From Dyella telluris (GTDB lineage Bacteria; Pseudomonadota; Gammaproteobacteria; Xanthomonadales; Rhodanobacteraceae): a stretch of 64,000 nucleotides of DNA. The position numbers and the translations under genes are program-made. Where the stretch lies: contig NZ_CP060412.1 of the NCBI RefSeq assembly GCF_014297575.1, forward strand, positions 434,001 to 498,000, given 5' to 3'. Below are positions 51,995 to 60,305 of the stretch, in pieces (within the stretch, counting starts at the first letter, position 1; each line of letters opens with the position of its first letter). Under the pieces are notes generated by a model. It saw nothing but the letters and a program-made list of their open reading frames with translations, was not told the DNA's origin and did no database searches.

Positions 51995-52540
51995 ATGAAC
52001 GCGGAGCCGCGGATCACCGAGGTCCTTTCGCAGGCCGCCGGTGGCGATGCCGCTGCATTCGCCACACTGATCCCGAAGATCTATGCCACGCTGCAGCGGC
52101 TCGCCCACCGCCAACGCGTGCACGAGGCTGCACACACGCTGGAAACCACGGCGCTGGTGCACGAGGCTTACCTGAAACTGGTCGCCAGCGATGCCCTGGC
52201 CTTTGCCGATCGCAACCATCTGTACGCGTACATGAGCCAGGTGATGCGTCACCTGCTGATCGACCATGCGCGCAAGAAGAAAGCCCAGAAGCGCCAGGCG
52301 CCGGACCGGGCCACCACCGAAGCAGCCGCCGACATCATCGACGTGCTGGCGATCGACGAAGCACTGACCCGTCTGGCCGCCACCGCGCCGCGCCTTGCGC
52401 GCGTGGCCGAGCTGCGCCTGTTCGGCGACCTGTCGGCTCCGGAAATTGCCGTGGCGCTGGGCGTCACCGCCCGCACGGTGGAACGCGATTGGCTCAAGGC
52501 GCGCACCTTCCTTTCCGCCTGTCTGCTGCCTGATATCTGA
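51995..52540 (+). CDS. ECF-type RNA polymerase sigma factor
   Basis: The 181-residue protein has region 2 DAAAFATLIPKIYATLQRLAH, a middle ALVHEAYLKLVASDAL-HLYAYMSQVMRHLLIDHARKK, and region 4 LARVAELRLFGDLSAPEIAVALGVTARTVERDWLKAR. This is the ECF subgroup commonly paired with Ser/Thr kinases, as here. The start MNAEPRITEVLSQA is used because AGGAG is 10 nt upstream; an earlier ATG has no ribosome-binding site. No anti-sigma gene is adjacent, so the kinase may provide control. Confidence 0.92.
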   Translation: MNAEPRITEVLSQAAGGDAAAFATLIPKIYATLQRLAHRQRVHEAAHTLETTALVHEAYLKLVASDALAFADRNHLYAYMSQVMRHLLIDHARKKKAQKRQAPDRATTEAAADIIDVLAIDEALTRLAATAPRLARVAELRLFGDLSAPEIAVALGVTARTVERDWLKARTFLSACLLPDI

Positions 52541-52589
52541 GCCATGTCGGATCGGGCCTCCTGAATCCGCTAAAGGAATAGAACCGTCC

Positions 52590-52610
52590 GTGAGCACCCG
52601 CCGCCGATGA
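52590..52610 (+). other. Possible 6-codon leader overlapping the kinase start
   Basis: GTG AGC ACC CGC CGC CGA TGA, following AAAGGAATAGAACC, ends in a TGA that overlaps the kinase ATG (ATGA). The kinase itself lacks a good ribosome-binding site, so coupled reinitiation is possible. This is speculative. Confidence 0.25.
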
Positions 52611-55417
52611 TTTCCGCGTTTGCCCAACGCTGGCACGAGATCGAACCTCTGATCGACCAGCTGTTCGAAGTGCCTGTCGCCGAACGGGAGCCATGGCTGC
52701 GCAGGCACTGCCACGACGCCACCCTGCGTTCACTGGTGGCGCAAGCACTGGACAACGCGCCCGGCGTGGAAGCGCTGGAACGCGGCATGGAGCAATGGCT
52801 GCCCGGGCTCACGGGTGATGAGCCCGATGCCTTGCCGGCCATCGATGGCTACCGCGTGCTGCGTTTCGTGGGCGCCGGCGGCATGGCCAGCGTGTTCGAG
52901 GCGGAACGCGAATTGCCCGGCGGCCCGCAGACGGTGGCGCTCAAGCTGTTGCGCATCGATGTGCACGATGCCGACGAGCGTCGGCGCTTCCTGCGCGAAC
53001 AGCACATCCTGGCCCGGTTGCAGCATCCGCATATCGCGCAATTGCTGGACGCGGGCTTCTCCCCCACCGGCACGCCGTTCCTCGCGCTGGAGTTCGTGGC
53101 CGGGGACGATCTGCTGTCGCACTGCGCGCTTCGCGGCTTGAACACGCGCGAGCGCCTTGCCCTGTTCATGGACGTCTGCGCGGCGGTGGACCATGCCCAT
53201 CGCAACCTGATCGTGCACCGCGACCTGAAGCCGAACAACGTGCTGGTGGCGACCGATGGCTGCGTGAAGCTCGTGGACTTCGGCATTGCCAAGCTACTCA
53301 CGGGCGAGGCCGAGTACACGCGTACCGAAGCTCGTCGGCTGACCCGTTCCTACGCGGCGCCCGAACAGCTGGTGGGCGATGTGGCAACCACGGCCATCGA
53401 CGTGTATGCGCTGGGCATCCTGCTTGGCGAGCTGCTCGGTGAGCAACAGCCGCATCGCGTCGATGCGTACACCGATATCCGCTCGTCCGTGTTCGACGAC
53501 GAGGCGCTGCGCAGCAAGCTCGGCATCGACCTGCACGCCATCGTGCTGGAAGCCACGCGGCCCGATCCCGTGCGTCGTTACCCCAGCGCGGCGGCGCTGA
53601 GCGCGGATATCCAGCGCTATCTCGACGGCATGCCACTGCAGGCGCGCCCGGACACGTGGGCCTATCGCGCGGTGACATTTGCCAGGCGGCATGCGCTGGC
53701 CGTATCCGTCGGCGCCATCATCGCGGTATTGCTTGCCGGCACCACCGTGGTGGGCCTGCATGAGGCGAACCTGGCGCGCGAATCCGCCCGGGAAGCACGC
53801 GCGCAGGCCATCGCGGCATCCAGCGAAGCCCGGCGCGCGGACGCGCTGAAGACCTTCCTTGAAGGCCTGTTCGACAGTTCGGCGCACGGCACCGAGGCCA
53901 ACGAAACGGCCAGGGAACTTCTCACGCGCGGACGCGAACGCGCCGACCGCGACTTCGCCACGCAGCCCGCACTGCGCGCCGAGATCCTCGCCTTGCTCGG
54001 CGATCTCGAACGACGCAGCGGCCACCCCGAACTGGCCTGGCAACCGCTGGAAGAAGCAGCCGCGCTGGCAAGGTCACAATTCGGCGCCGTCGACCGCCGC
54101 ACGCTGCATATCGAATACCTGCTCGCCAAGGAAGCCGACGAGCTGGGCCGGTTCCGCGAGGCGGCCGCCCGTCTGCAGGCCGCCATCGACGCGTTCGAGG
54201 CCGGCCCGAACCACGATTCGCCCGACGAGGTACAGGCCCTTGCCTGGCTGGCCGGCCTGGACGAACGCGTCGGCGATTCATCCAAGGCCATGGCGATCGG
54301 CGAACAGGACGTGGCCCTCGCGCGTCGCAGCCTGCCAGCGGACAGCGAGGCACTCACCGAAGCCGCACTCAACCTGGGCTGGATCTACGAAGACGCCGGC
54401 CACCCCGAGCGCGCCGAGCCCCTGCTGCAGGAAGCCCTGGCGCGCAAGCGCGACCATCTCGGCGCCAGGCATGCCGATGTCGCGGATACCATGGCCATCC
54501 TCACCTCGGCCCTGATGCGTCTGGGTCGCTATGGCGAAGGCGAACAGCTGATGCGCGATGCCATTGCCATCGACACCAGCGCCTACACCCACCCCAATGC
54601 GCATACGGCATGGCATCTCAATGACCTGGCTACCGTGTATTTCCTCGAAGGCAGGTATGACGAAGCGTATGCGTTCTACACCAAGTCGCTGGCGATCGAC
54701 CGGGCGCTGACACCCGCGCCGGCACTCACCGAAGCCACCAGCATCGGCAACATCGGCAAGTTGCGTTTCCGTCAGGGCGCATATGACGAAGCCGAAAGCC
54801 GCATGCGCGATGCCATCGAGCGCAGGCAGCGCCTGCTTGGCGTCGACTACGCCGACAATGGCCGCAGCTACGACCTGACCTGCCTCGCCGAGATCCTCAT
54901 TGCCCGCGGCAACCTGGATGACGCGCGCAGGAGCCTGGACAACGCGCTTGCCGAAGACCGTCAGCGACATCACGACGCCCATCCCGACACGGCATTCGCG
55001 CTCGCCGTCGAGGCCGAACTGATGGAGGCCCGCGGCGAGCACGAACACGCCGCCATCCTTGCCGCACAGGCCGTGGACATGTACGCCACGCTGGCCGACC
55101 ACGCATCGGACAAGGCCATCCGCGCCGGCCTGCTCTATGGCGACATCCTGCAGTCGCTAGGCCGGAACCGGGAGGCCGCGCAGCAGTTGGATGGCACGCT
55201 TGCCAACGCGCGCGCTGCCTCGCCGGAAACACCCGCGCTGGTGGCACGCCTTGCGGCAGACCTTGCACGTGTCGACGCAGCCTTGGGCGATCGCGTCACG
55301 CCGGATCGCCTTCGCGCCGACGCCAGGGCCTCACTGTCGCGCGTCGAAGCGGGTCCGAACGTGGATCGCGCGTTGGCAGAACATCTGCTGGCGGACCGGG
55401 GGCTGGCCTCGCGCTGA
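52607..55417 (+). CDS. Ser/Thr protein kinase with transmembrane segment and TPR-rich sensor region
   Basis: The 936-residue protein has an intact Hanks-type kinase domain: glycine loop GAGGMASVFEA (89-99), lysine K113, HRDLKPNNVL (D206) and DFGIAKL (D224). APEQLVGDVA follows at 251-260. One membrane segment (about 363-383, LAVSVGAIIAVLLAGTTVV) separates the cytoplasmic kinase from a long C-terminal region of TPR-like helices. Examples of these repeats are TEAALNLGWIYEDAGHPERAEPLL and HLNDLATVYFLEGRYDEAYAFY. The N-terminal 75 residues resemble the sensor-adjacent leader of such kinases. It probably works with the ECF factor encoded 66 bp upstream, perhaps by phosphorylating it. Confidence 0.93.
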   Translation: MISAFAQRWHEIEPLIDQLFEVPVAEREPWLRRHCHDATLRSLVAQALDNAPGVEALERGMEQWLPGLTGDEPDALPAIDGYRVLRFVGAGGMASVFEAERELPGGPQTVALKLLRIDVHDADERRRFLREQHILARLQHPHIAQLLDAGFSPTGTPFLALEFVAGDDLLSHCALRGLNTRERLALFMDVCAAVDHAHRNLIVHRDLKPNNVLVATDGCVKLVDFGIAKLLTGEAEYTRTEARRLTRSYAAPEQLVGDVATTAIDVYALGILLGELLGEQQPHRVDAYTDIRSSVFDDEALRSKLGIDLHAIVLEATRPDPVRRYPSAAALSADIQRYLDGMPLQARPDTWAYRAVTFARRHALAVSVGAIIAVLLAGTTVVGLHEANLARESAREARAQAIAASSEARRADALKTFLEGLFDSSAHGTEANETARELLTRGRERADRDFATQPALRAEILALLGDLERRSGHPELAWQPLEEAAALARSQFGAVDRRTLHIEYLLAKEADELGRFREAAARLQAAIDAFEAGPNHDSPDEVQALAWLAGLDERVGDSSKAMAIGEQDVALARRSLPADSEALTEAALNLGWIYEDAGHPERAEPLLQEALARKRDHLGARHADVADTMAILTSALMRLGRYGEGEQLMRDAIAIDTSAYTHPNAHTAWHLNDLATVYFLEGRYDEAYAFYTKSLAIDRALTPAPALTEATSIGNIGKLRFRQGAYDEAESRMRDAIERRQRLLGVDYADNGRSYDLTCLAEILIARGNLDDARRSLDNALAEDRQRHHDAHPDTAFALAVEAELMEARGEHEHAAILAAQAVDMYATLADHASDKAIRAGLLYGDILQSLGRNREAAQQLDGTLANARAASPETPALVARLAADLARVDAALGDRVTPDRLRADARASLSRVEAGPNVDRALAEHLLADRGLASR

Positions 55418-55585
55418 GGCTCAAACAGAGCGGATCACGGCAGCGGTTCGGCAGCGTCGCTCCGATCGCGTGGCCGGCACTTTAAGACTCGTCCTATGGG
55501 GCGGACGCAACGACAGGCGCAACCTTCCTGCATCTCGCCGCGGAACCCGATGAAGGGCATGCGGCCTGTCTGCCGGAGAACGCCC

Positions 55586-55957
55586 ATGCTTGCAGCACAC
55601 TTCGTACCGCACAACGAGATTCATGTCTTTCATGGCGACGAGTGGCAATTCAGCGTTGCCGAACTGCGCCTCCGAGGCAAAGACCCCACCCAACTCGAAC
55701 CACTGACGCACCAGTATTGCCTGCGGGCGCCGGGCCTGGATCAGGTCGCCTTCGATACCCGCGACATCCTTCAGATGGATCGGCCCACGGCATGGGATCC
55801 GCATCTACGCGTGGGCAAGCTTTCGCGCTGGCTGAGTCATTCCTTCGACGATATCAGCGGCATCGTCGGTGCCATCGACCGCTTCATGTGTCCGCTCGAT
55901 GCGTCGGTGCGCTTTGAGACCACACCGTCACCGCCAGCGATGACGGTGGAGCTGTAG
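55586..55957 (+). CDS. Hypothetical cytoplasmic protein
   Basis: The 123-residue protein (MLAAHFVPHNEIHVFHGDEW) has no signal peptide or membrane segment and no domain I recognise. Notable are VFHGDEWQFSVAELRLRGKD and LRVGKLSRWLSHSFDDISG. GGAGAACGCCC precedes the ATG; the codon pattern resembles the neighbours. It sits between the kinase and an alpha/beta hydrolase. Confidence 0.6.
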   Translation: MLAAHFVPHNEIHVFHGDEWQFSVAELRLRGKDPTQLEPLTHQYCLRAPGLDQVAFDTRDILQMDRPTAWDPHLRVGKLSRWLSHSFDDISGIVGAIDRFMCPLDASVRFETTPSPPAMTVEL

Positions 55958-56028
55958 CGCCGGGAACGTGGCACCCGTGCACGGCGCCGCTGCCATAATC
56001 GGCGTCCCGCCCTGCACTCTTCGTCCCC

Positions 56029-56829
56029 ATGACCGATGGCTTCACCCAGGACCGCCGGATAGACACACCCAACGGCACACTCCATGTGTGCTCGTGGCAA
56101 CCCGAAAACGGCCATGCCTCCGCTGCACCACCCATCGTGCTGTTTCACGATTCGCTGGGTTGCGTGGCCTTATGGCGTGATTTTCCCGCAAGGCTGGCGC
56201 GAGCCACCGGCCGCACGGTGATCGCGTATGACCGGCTGGGCTTCGGCCAGTCCGATCCGCATCCGGGCAAGTTGCGCCCTACCTTCATCCATGATGAAGC
56301 CCATGGCGACTTCCGTGCCCTGCGCGAAGCACTGGGCATCGGCAGATTCATTGCCTTCGGCCACAGCGTGGGCGGCGGCATGGCCGTGGCCTGCGCAGGG
56401 GCGCATCGCGATGGCTGCGTGGCCCTGATCACCGAGTCCGCGCAGGCATTCGTCGAGGACCGCACCCTTCGTGGCATCGGCAACGCCAGGGAAGCTTTCC
56501 GCCAGCCGGGACAGGTGGACCGACTGACGAAGTACCACGGCGACAAAGCCGATTGGGTGCTGCACGCGTGGACCGATACCTGGCTGGCCGACGACTTCGC
56601 CGACTGGCGTCTGGACGATGACCTGGGGCGCGTCGCCTGCCCTGTGCTGGCCATTCATGGCGATCTGGACGAATACGGCTCTGTCCTGCATCCGCAGCGC
56701 ATCGCGCAGCTCACCGGCGGCTCCACGGCCATCCTCGAACAGTGCGGCCACGTGCCCCATCGCGAACAGCCCGAGGTGGTGCTTGGTCTGGTCGTGACGA
56801 CGCTTGATCGCCTCCCGCGCGAGTCCTGA
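56029..56829 (+). CDS. Alpha/beta hydrolase
   Basis: The 266-residue cytoplasmic hydrolase has the oxyanion motif VLFHDSLGCVALWRDF (Asp in place of the usual Gly of HG) and the nucleophile elbow FGHSVGGGMAV (S near 113). The acid is probably in LAIHGDLDEYGS and the catalytic histidine is in EQCGHVPHREQP. The substrate is unknown; it resembles esterases and haloperoxidases. The next gene is convergent. Confidence 0.9.
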   Translation: MTDGFTQDRRIDTPNGTLHVCSWQPENGHASAAPPIVLFHDSLGCVALWRDFPARLARATGRTVIAYDRLGFGQSDPHPGKLRPTFIHDEAHGDFRALREALGIGRFIAFGHSVGGGMAVACAGAHRDGCVALITESAQAFVEDRTLRGIGNAREAFRQPGQVDRLTKYHGDKADWVLHAWTDTWLADDFADWRLDDDLGRVACPVLAIHGDLDEYGSVLHPQRIAQLTGGSTAILEQCGHVPHREQPEVVLGLVVTTLDRLPRES

Positions 56830-56846
56830 TTCACTCAGCGCATACG

Positions 56847-56874
56847 CAGAGGGCGCCCTTGTGGGCGCCCTCTG
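56847..56874. terminator. Convergent terminator-like palindrome
   Basis: A perfect 12-bp stem (CAGAGGGCGCCC) with a TTGT loop lies between the alpha/beta hydrolase and tautomerase stop codons. No T-run follows. Confidence 0.6.
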
Positions 56875-56877
56875 AAG

Positions 56878-57114
56878 TCACTTCTTTTCCGCCGATAGTC
56901 GCTTTCGCAACTCGGGCACCGGCAACCCACCCCAGCCCCAGTTCGCAAGCCCCACTTCCTCGATCACCACGAAGGTGGAGTCCATCGGCTTCTTCAGCAC
57001 ATCAAGCAGCACCTGGCTGACGCCCCTGATCACCGCCGCCTTTTCTTCCGCCGTGGCGGCGTTGCGGCCCGGGCCCGTACCCTCGCGGGTAATCTGGATG
57101 TTGACCATAGGCAT
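56878..57114 (-). CDS. 4-oxalocrotonate tautomerase family protein
   Basis: The 78-residue protein starts MPMVNIQITREG, so the catalytic proline becomes the N-terminus after methionine removal. EEKAAVIRGVSQVLLDVLKK and TFVVIEEVGLANWGWGG follow the family's short beta-alpha-beta fold. It tautomerises an enol or ketone in a detoxification or aromatic pathway; the substrate is unknown. GAGGAGAACGTC precedes the ATG. It is downstream of and in the same direction as the SDR gene and could be in an operon with it. Confidence 0.92.
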   Translation of the reverse strand: MPMVNIQITREGTGPGRNAATAEEKAAVIRGVSQVLLDVLKKPMDSTFVVIEEVGLANWGWGGLPVPELRKRLSAEKK

Positions 57115-57168
57115 GACGTTCTCCTCGTTGGATGCGGCGCAGGCACCATGCCCACCCCGAGTCTGGAA

Positions 57169-57879
57169 TCAGTGACCGGCGCTCTGGCCGCCATCGACGT
57201 GCAGGATCTCGCCCGTCACGAAGGCGGCGTTGTCGAGATAGAGCACCGCATCGACCACGTCGGCGATGTCGCCCATTCGACCGACCGGGTGCAGGCCAGC
57301 CAGCGCGCCGTGGGTTTCCGGTGCATGCATCGGCGTCTTGATCACGCCCGGCGCCACGGCATTCACGCGCACGCCGCGCTTGGCATACTCGATGGCCAGC
57401 GACTTCGTCGCCGCGTTGAGACCACCCTTGGTCATCGAGGCCAGTACGGAAGGCACGCCATCAATGGCATGGTCGACCAGGCTGGTGGTGATGCTTACGA
57501 CATGGCCACTGTGCTGCTTTTCCATTTCGGCGATGGCGAGCTGGGTGATGTGGAAAAAGCCGGTAAGGTTCACGCCGATATTGTCGGCATAGTCCTGCGC
57601 GGTAAAACCAGTAAACGGCTTGGCACTGAAGATGCCGGCGTTGTTCACCAGCGTGTCGACGCGACCGAAACGCGATACCGCTTCCTTGACGATGCGCGCG
57701 GCCACAGCACGATCGGCGATATCACCAGCCACCGTAAGCACCTCCGGATCACTGGACGGCGTGATGGAGCGGGAGTTGGCCACGACGCGGTAGTTGCGGT
57801 CGCGGAATGCCTTGACGAGGCCTGCGCCGATACCCTGCGATGCACCGGTGATGATGACGACTTTCTGCTGGTTGCTCAT
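57169..57879 (-). CDS. SDR-family protein lacking the catalytic tyrosine
   Basis: The 236-residue protein has the NAD(P)-binding TGASQGIG (11-18), NNAG (79-82), a Ser (S133) and the conserved K151. The residue four before the lysine, which should be the catalytic tyrosine of YxxxK, is alanine (A147, in SVLASMTKGGLNAA). The rest of the fold and the C-terminal GEILHVDGGQSAGH are intact. The enzyme is therefore probably not a normal SDR oxidoreductase; it could bind a dinucleotide or use another acid. LysR and the tautomerase genes flank it. Confidence 0.85.
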   Translation of the reverse strand: MSNQQKVVIITGASQGIGAGLVKAFRDRNYRVVANSRSITPSSDPEVLTVAGDIADRAVAARIVKEAVSRFGRVDTLVNNAGIFSAKPFTGFTAQDYADNIGVNLTGFFHITQLAIAEMEKQHSGHVVSITTSLVDHAIDGVPSVLASMTKGGLNAATKSLAIEYAKRGVRVNAVAPGVIKTPMHAPETHGALAGLHPVGRMGDIADVVDAVLYLDNAAFVTGEILHVDGGQSAGH

Positions 57880-57982
57880 GGCATGGATCTCTCGTAGATG
57901 GAAGTTGGGCCAGCGTGTGCTGTCCGGCGTCTCTCGCCGACCACTTCAATCTAGGAGCCTGCAGGGGATAAGCGAATCCCTG

Positions 57983-58954
57983 CTACTGGGCAGACACTCT
58001 TCCGCGGCGCGGTGGAATCGGCGGGTCGCCCGCAAGTTCGGCATCCGCCGCCAGGCTGGCGAAGCGCGTGCGCAGGCGTGGCAGGGCAAAGTCGACAAAC
58101 GCGCGCACCTTGGGCACCGACAGGCGTCCGTACGGCGATACGATGTTCACCGGGATCGGAGGAGGTTCGTCGCCGGCGAGCAATACCTTCAGCTTGCCCT
58201 GCCGGATCTCCGGTGCCACGTGATACGACAACAGGCGTGTCACGCCGTGACCGTCCACGGCCGAATCGATCGCGGCGCGAATATTGTTCACCACCAGCCG
58301 CGGGGTGAACGATACGGTGCGCGACATGGACGAACCATCCAGCGGCGGAAAACTCCACGAATCCATGCCCATGTGCGCCATGGCGATGATCTGCTGCTTG
58401 CCGAGATCGGCCGGTTCGGCGATCTGCGGATGCGTCGCCAGATAGCGCGGCGAAGCCACAACCACGCGACGTACCTCGCCGATACGATGCGCCACCAGCG
58501 TGGAGTCGGCCAGATGCGTGATGCGCAGTGCCAGGTCCATGCCTTCCTCGACCAGGTTGACCGGGCGCTCCAGGAGATGAAGCCGCACGTTCACCGTGGG
58601 GAATTCGTCCATGTAGGCATCCACGATGGGACGCAGGATTTCCAGCCCCGAGAATACGGTGGCCGAGATGGTGAGCGTGCCGCGCGGCACGGAGCGCTCG
58701 CCGGCGGCCTGGCGATCTGCCTCATCGAGTTCCGCCAGCACCTTGCGGCACGCTGTGGCGTAGCGCTCGCCCGCTTCGCTCAGCTTGATGGAGCGCGTGG
58801 TCCGGTGCAGCAACGGCACGCCCACATGCGCTTCGAGAAAGGCGATGGCACGGCTCACGGCAGCGGCAGAGCGCCCGGTACGCCGGCTCGCGCCAGCAAG
58901 GCTGCCCTCGTCGAGGGCAGCGACGAACACCTTCATGGCATCGATGCGATCCAC
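57983..58954 (-). CDS. LysR-family transcriptional regulator
   Basis: The 323-residue protein starts with GTG (MDRIDAMKVFVAALDEGS) and GGAGAG 6 nt upstream; an ATG six codons later is an alternative. The winged helix is followed by LysR substrate-binding sequence (RGTLTISATVFSGLEILRPI, MDLALRITHLADS). It lies upstream of, and in the same direction as, the SDR gene with a 103-bp gap, and may control it. Confidence 0.93.
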   Translation of the reverse strand: MDRIDAMKVFVAALDEGSLAGASRRTGRSAAAVSRAIAFLEAHVGVPLLHRTTRSIKLSEAGERYATACRKVLAELDEADRQAAGERSVPRGTLTISATVFSGLEILRPIVDAYMDEFPTVNVRLHLLERPVNLVEEGMDLALRITHLADSTLVAHRIGEVRRVVVASPRYLATHPQIAEPADLGKQQIIAMAHMGMDSWSFPPLDGSSMSRTVSFTPRLVVNNIRAAIDSAVDGHGVTRLLSYHVAPEIRQGKLKVLLAGDEPPPIPVNIVSPYGRLSVPKVRAFVDFALPRLRTRFASLAADAELAGDPPIPPRRGRVSAQ

Positions 58955-59030
58955 GGGTCACTCTCCGGGCAGCGGCTTGCAGGCCGTGGCCGGCAGTCTC
59001 CTACATCCCTTCGGCTCGCGCCTAGCGTCG

Positions 59031-59068
59031 AGCTAAAGACTTCAGCGCTCGCGCTGAAGTCTTTAGCT
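59031..59068. repeat. 18-bp perfect palindrome overlapping the NMO stop codon
   Basis: AGCTAAAGACTTCAGCGC and GCGCTGAAGTCTTTAGCT are separated by only 2 bp. The right arm contains the nitronate monooxygenase stop (59063). It could be a terminator without a U-tract or a mobile repeat. Confidence 0.6.
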
Positions 59069-60136
59069 GTCCAGCCGCCATTCGTTGATCAAGGTGCGCA
59101 TCAACGCCTGCGCAGACATCGGCCGCGCGAGTGGGGCTCCCTGCCCCGCCCAGTGCGCGCCATAACCGGCTTCTCCGGCGGCTCGCGCAGCGGCGTTCAG
59201 CGCCTTGCCCGCATCGTAGCTGATCGGATAATCCGGAATGTCCGCTGCCGGCACGGATGCCCCAAGCCGCGTGAACAGGCTGGCCAGGCTGCGCGCGGGC
59301 CGCCCGGATACGGCTCGGGTCATCACGGTGGCATTCGCGGCTTCACTGGCCATGGCCTTGCGGTAACCCGCATCGGCGAGTGACTCATCCGTCACTACAA
59401 ATGCCGTACCGAGCTGTGCAGCCGCCGCACCCAGCTTCAGCGCCGCCGCGATGCCCGCGCCATCCATGATGCCGCCCGCTGCTATCACGGGAATACGCAG
59501 GCTCTCTACCAGCACGCGCGTCAGGGCGAAGGTGCCCAGCTGGCTGTCTTCCGCATTCGGATCAAACACGCCGCGATGGCCACCGGCTTCATAGCCCTGC
59601 GCAACGATGGCATCCATGCCGGCCCCTTCCAGGGCCTTCGCTTCATGCAAATTGGTCGCACTGCCCATGAGGAAGATGCCCGCTTCGTGCAGCGCCTTGA
59701 CCTGCTCGGGACGCGGCAACCCGAAATGGAAGCTCACCACGCTCGGCCGTTCGTCCACCAGCATGGCCAGCATGTCGTCATCCACGAGGAAAGACGTGTA
59801 GATCTCCTTCAGCGACACCGGCGGCCTGGCATCGAAACGACTGAACTCCGGTGCCAGTCGCGCCAGCCATGCGGCTTCTTTCGCCGCATCCGCATGGGCC
59901 GGTTGGTGCACGAAAAGATTGATGTTCAGCGGCCCTTCGCTGGATTGGCGAAAGGCATGGATCGCCTCCCGCGCTTTCGCCGCCGTCATCGCTCCCACAC
60001 CGAGCGACCCCAGCCCGCCGCTGTTGCTCACCGCCGCCGCCATGGCAGGCGATGACACGCCTGCCATGGGCGCCTGGACGATGGGCACGCTGATGCCGAG
60101 GGCAGCCAGCAGTGAAGAAGACGCGTTGCTTGCCAT
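59063..60136 (-). CDS. Nitronate monooxygenase
   Basis: The 357-residue FMN enzyme oxidises alkyl nitronates. Family motifs are PIVQAPMAGVSSPAMAAAVS near the N-terminus, VAQGYEAGGHRG with the catalytic histidine, IPVIAAGGIMDGAG and LGAAAAQLGTAFV. It fits class I NMO, which protects against toxic propionate-3-nitronate-type compounds. AGCGATCGGTC precedes the ATG. The gene is leftward; the AraC-type gene upstream runs in the same direction. Confidence 0.93.
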   Translation of the reverse strand: MASNASSSLLAALGISVPIVQAPMAGVSSPAMAAAVSNSGGLGSLGVGAMTAAKAREAIHAFRQSSEGPLNINLFVHQPAHADAAKEAAWLARLAPEFSRFDARPPVSLKEIYTSFLVDDDMLAMLVDERPSVVSFHFGLPRPEQVKALHEAGIFLMGSATNLHEAKALEGAGMDAIVAQGYEAGGHRGVFDPNAEDSQLGTFALTRVLVESLRIPVIAAGGIMDGAGIAAALKLGAAAAQLGTAFVVTDESLADAGYRKAMASEAANATVMTRAVSGRPARSLASLFTRLGASVPAADIPDYPISYDAGKALNAAARAAGEAGYGAHWAGQGAPLARPMSAQALMRTLINEWRLDS

Positions 60137-60305
60137 GACCGATCGCTCCGCTTCGTGGGGACACGATCACTCTACGCGCCTGCGATGTCCTGTCGAAGAC
60201 TTGCATTACGGCGATCAGCCTTCCGCGCGATGCAAGAATGCCGGCGGATAGCCATGAGTCGCGGCCTGCCGGGGCTCCGGCGGCCTGATCACTGTTCCGG
60301 TCGAC

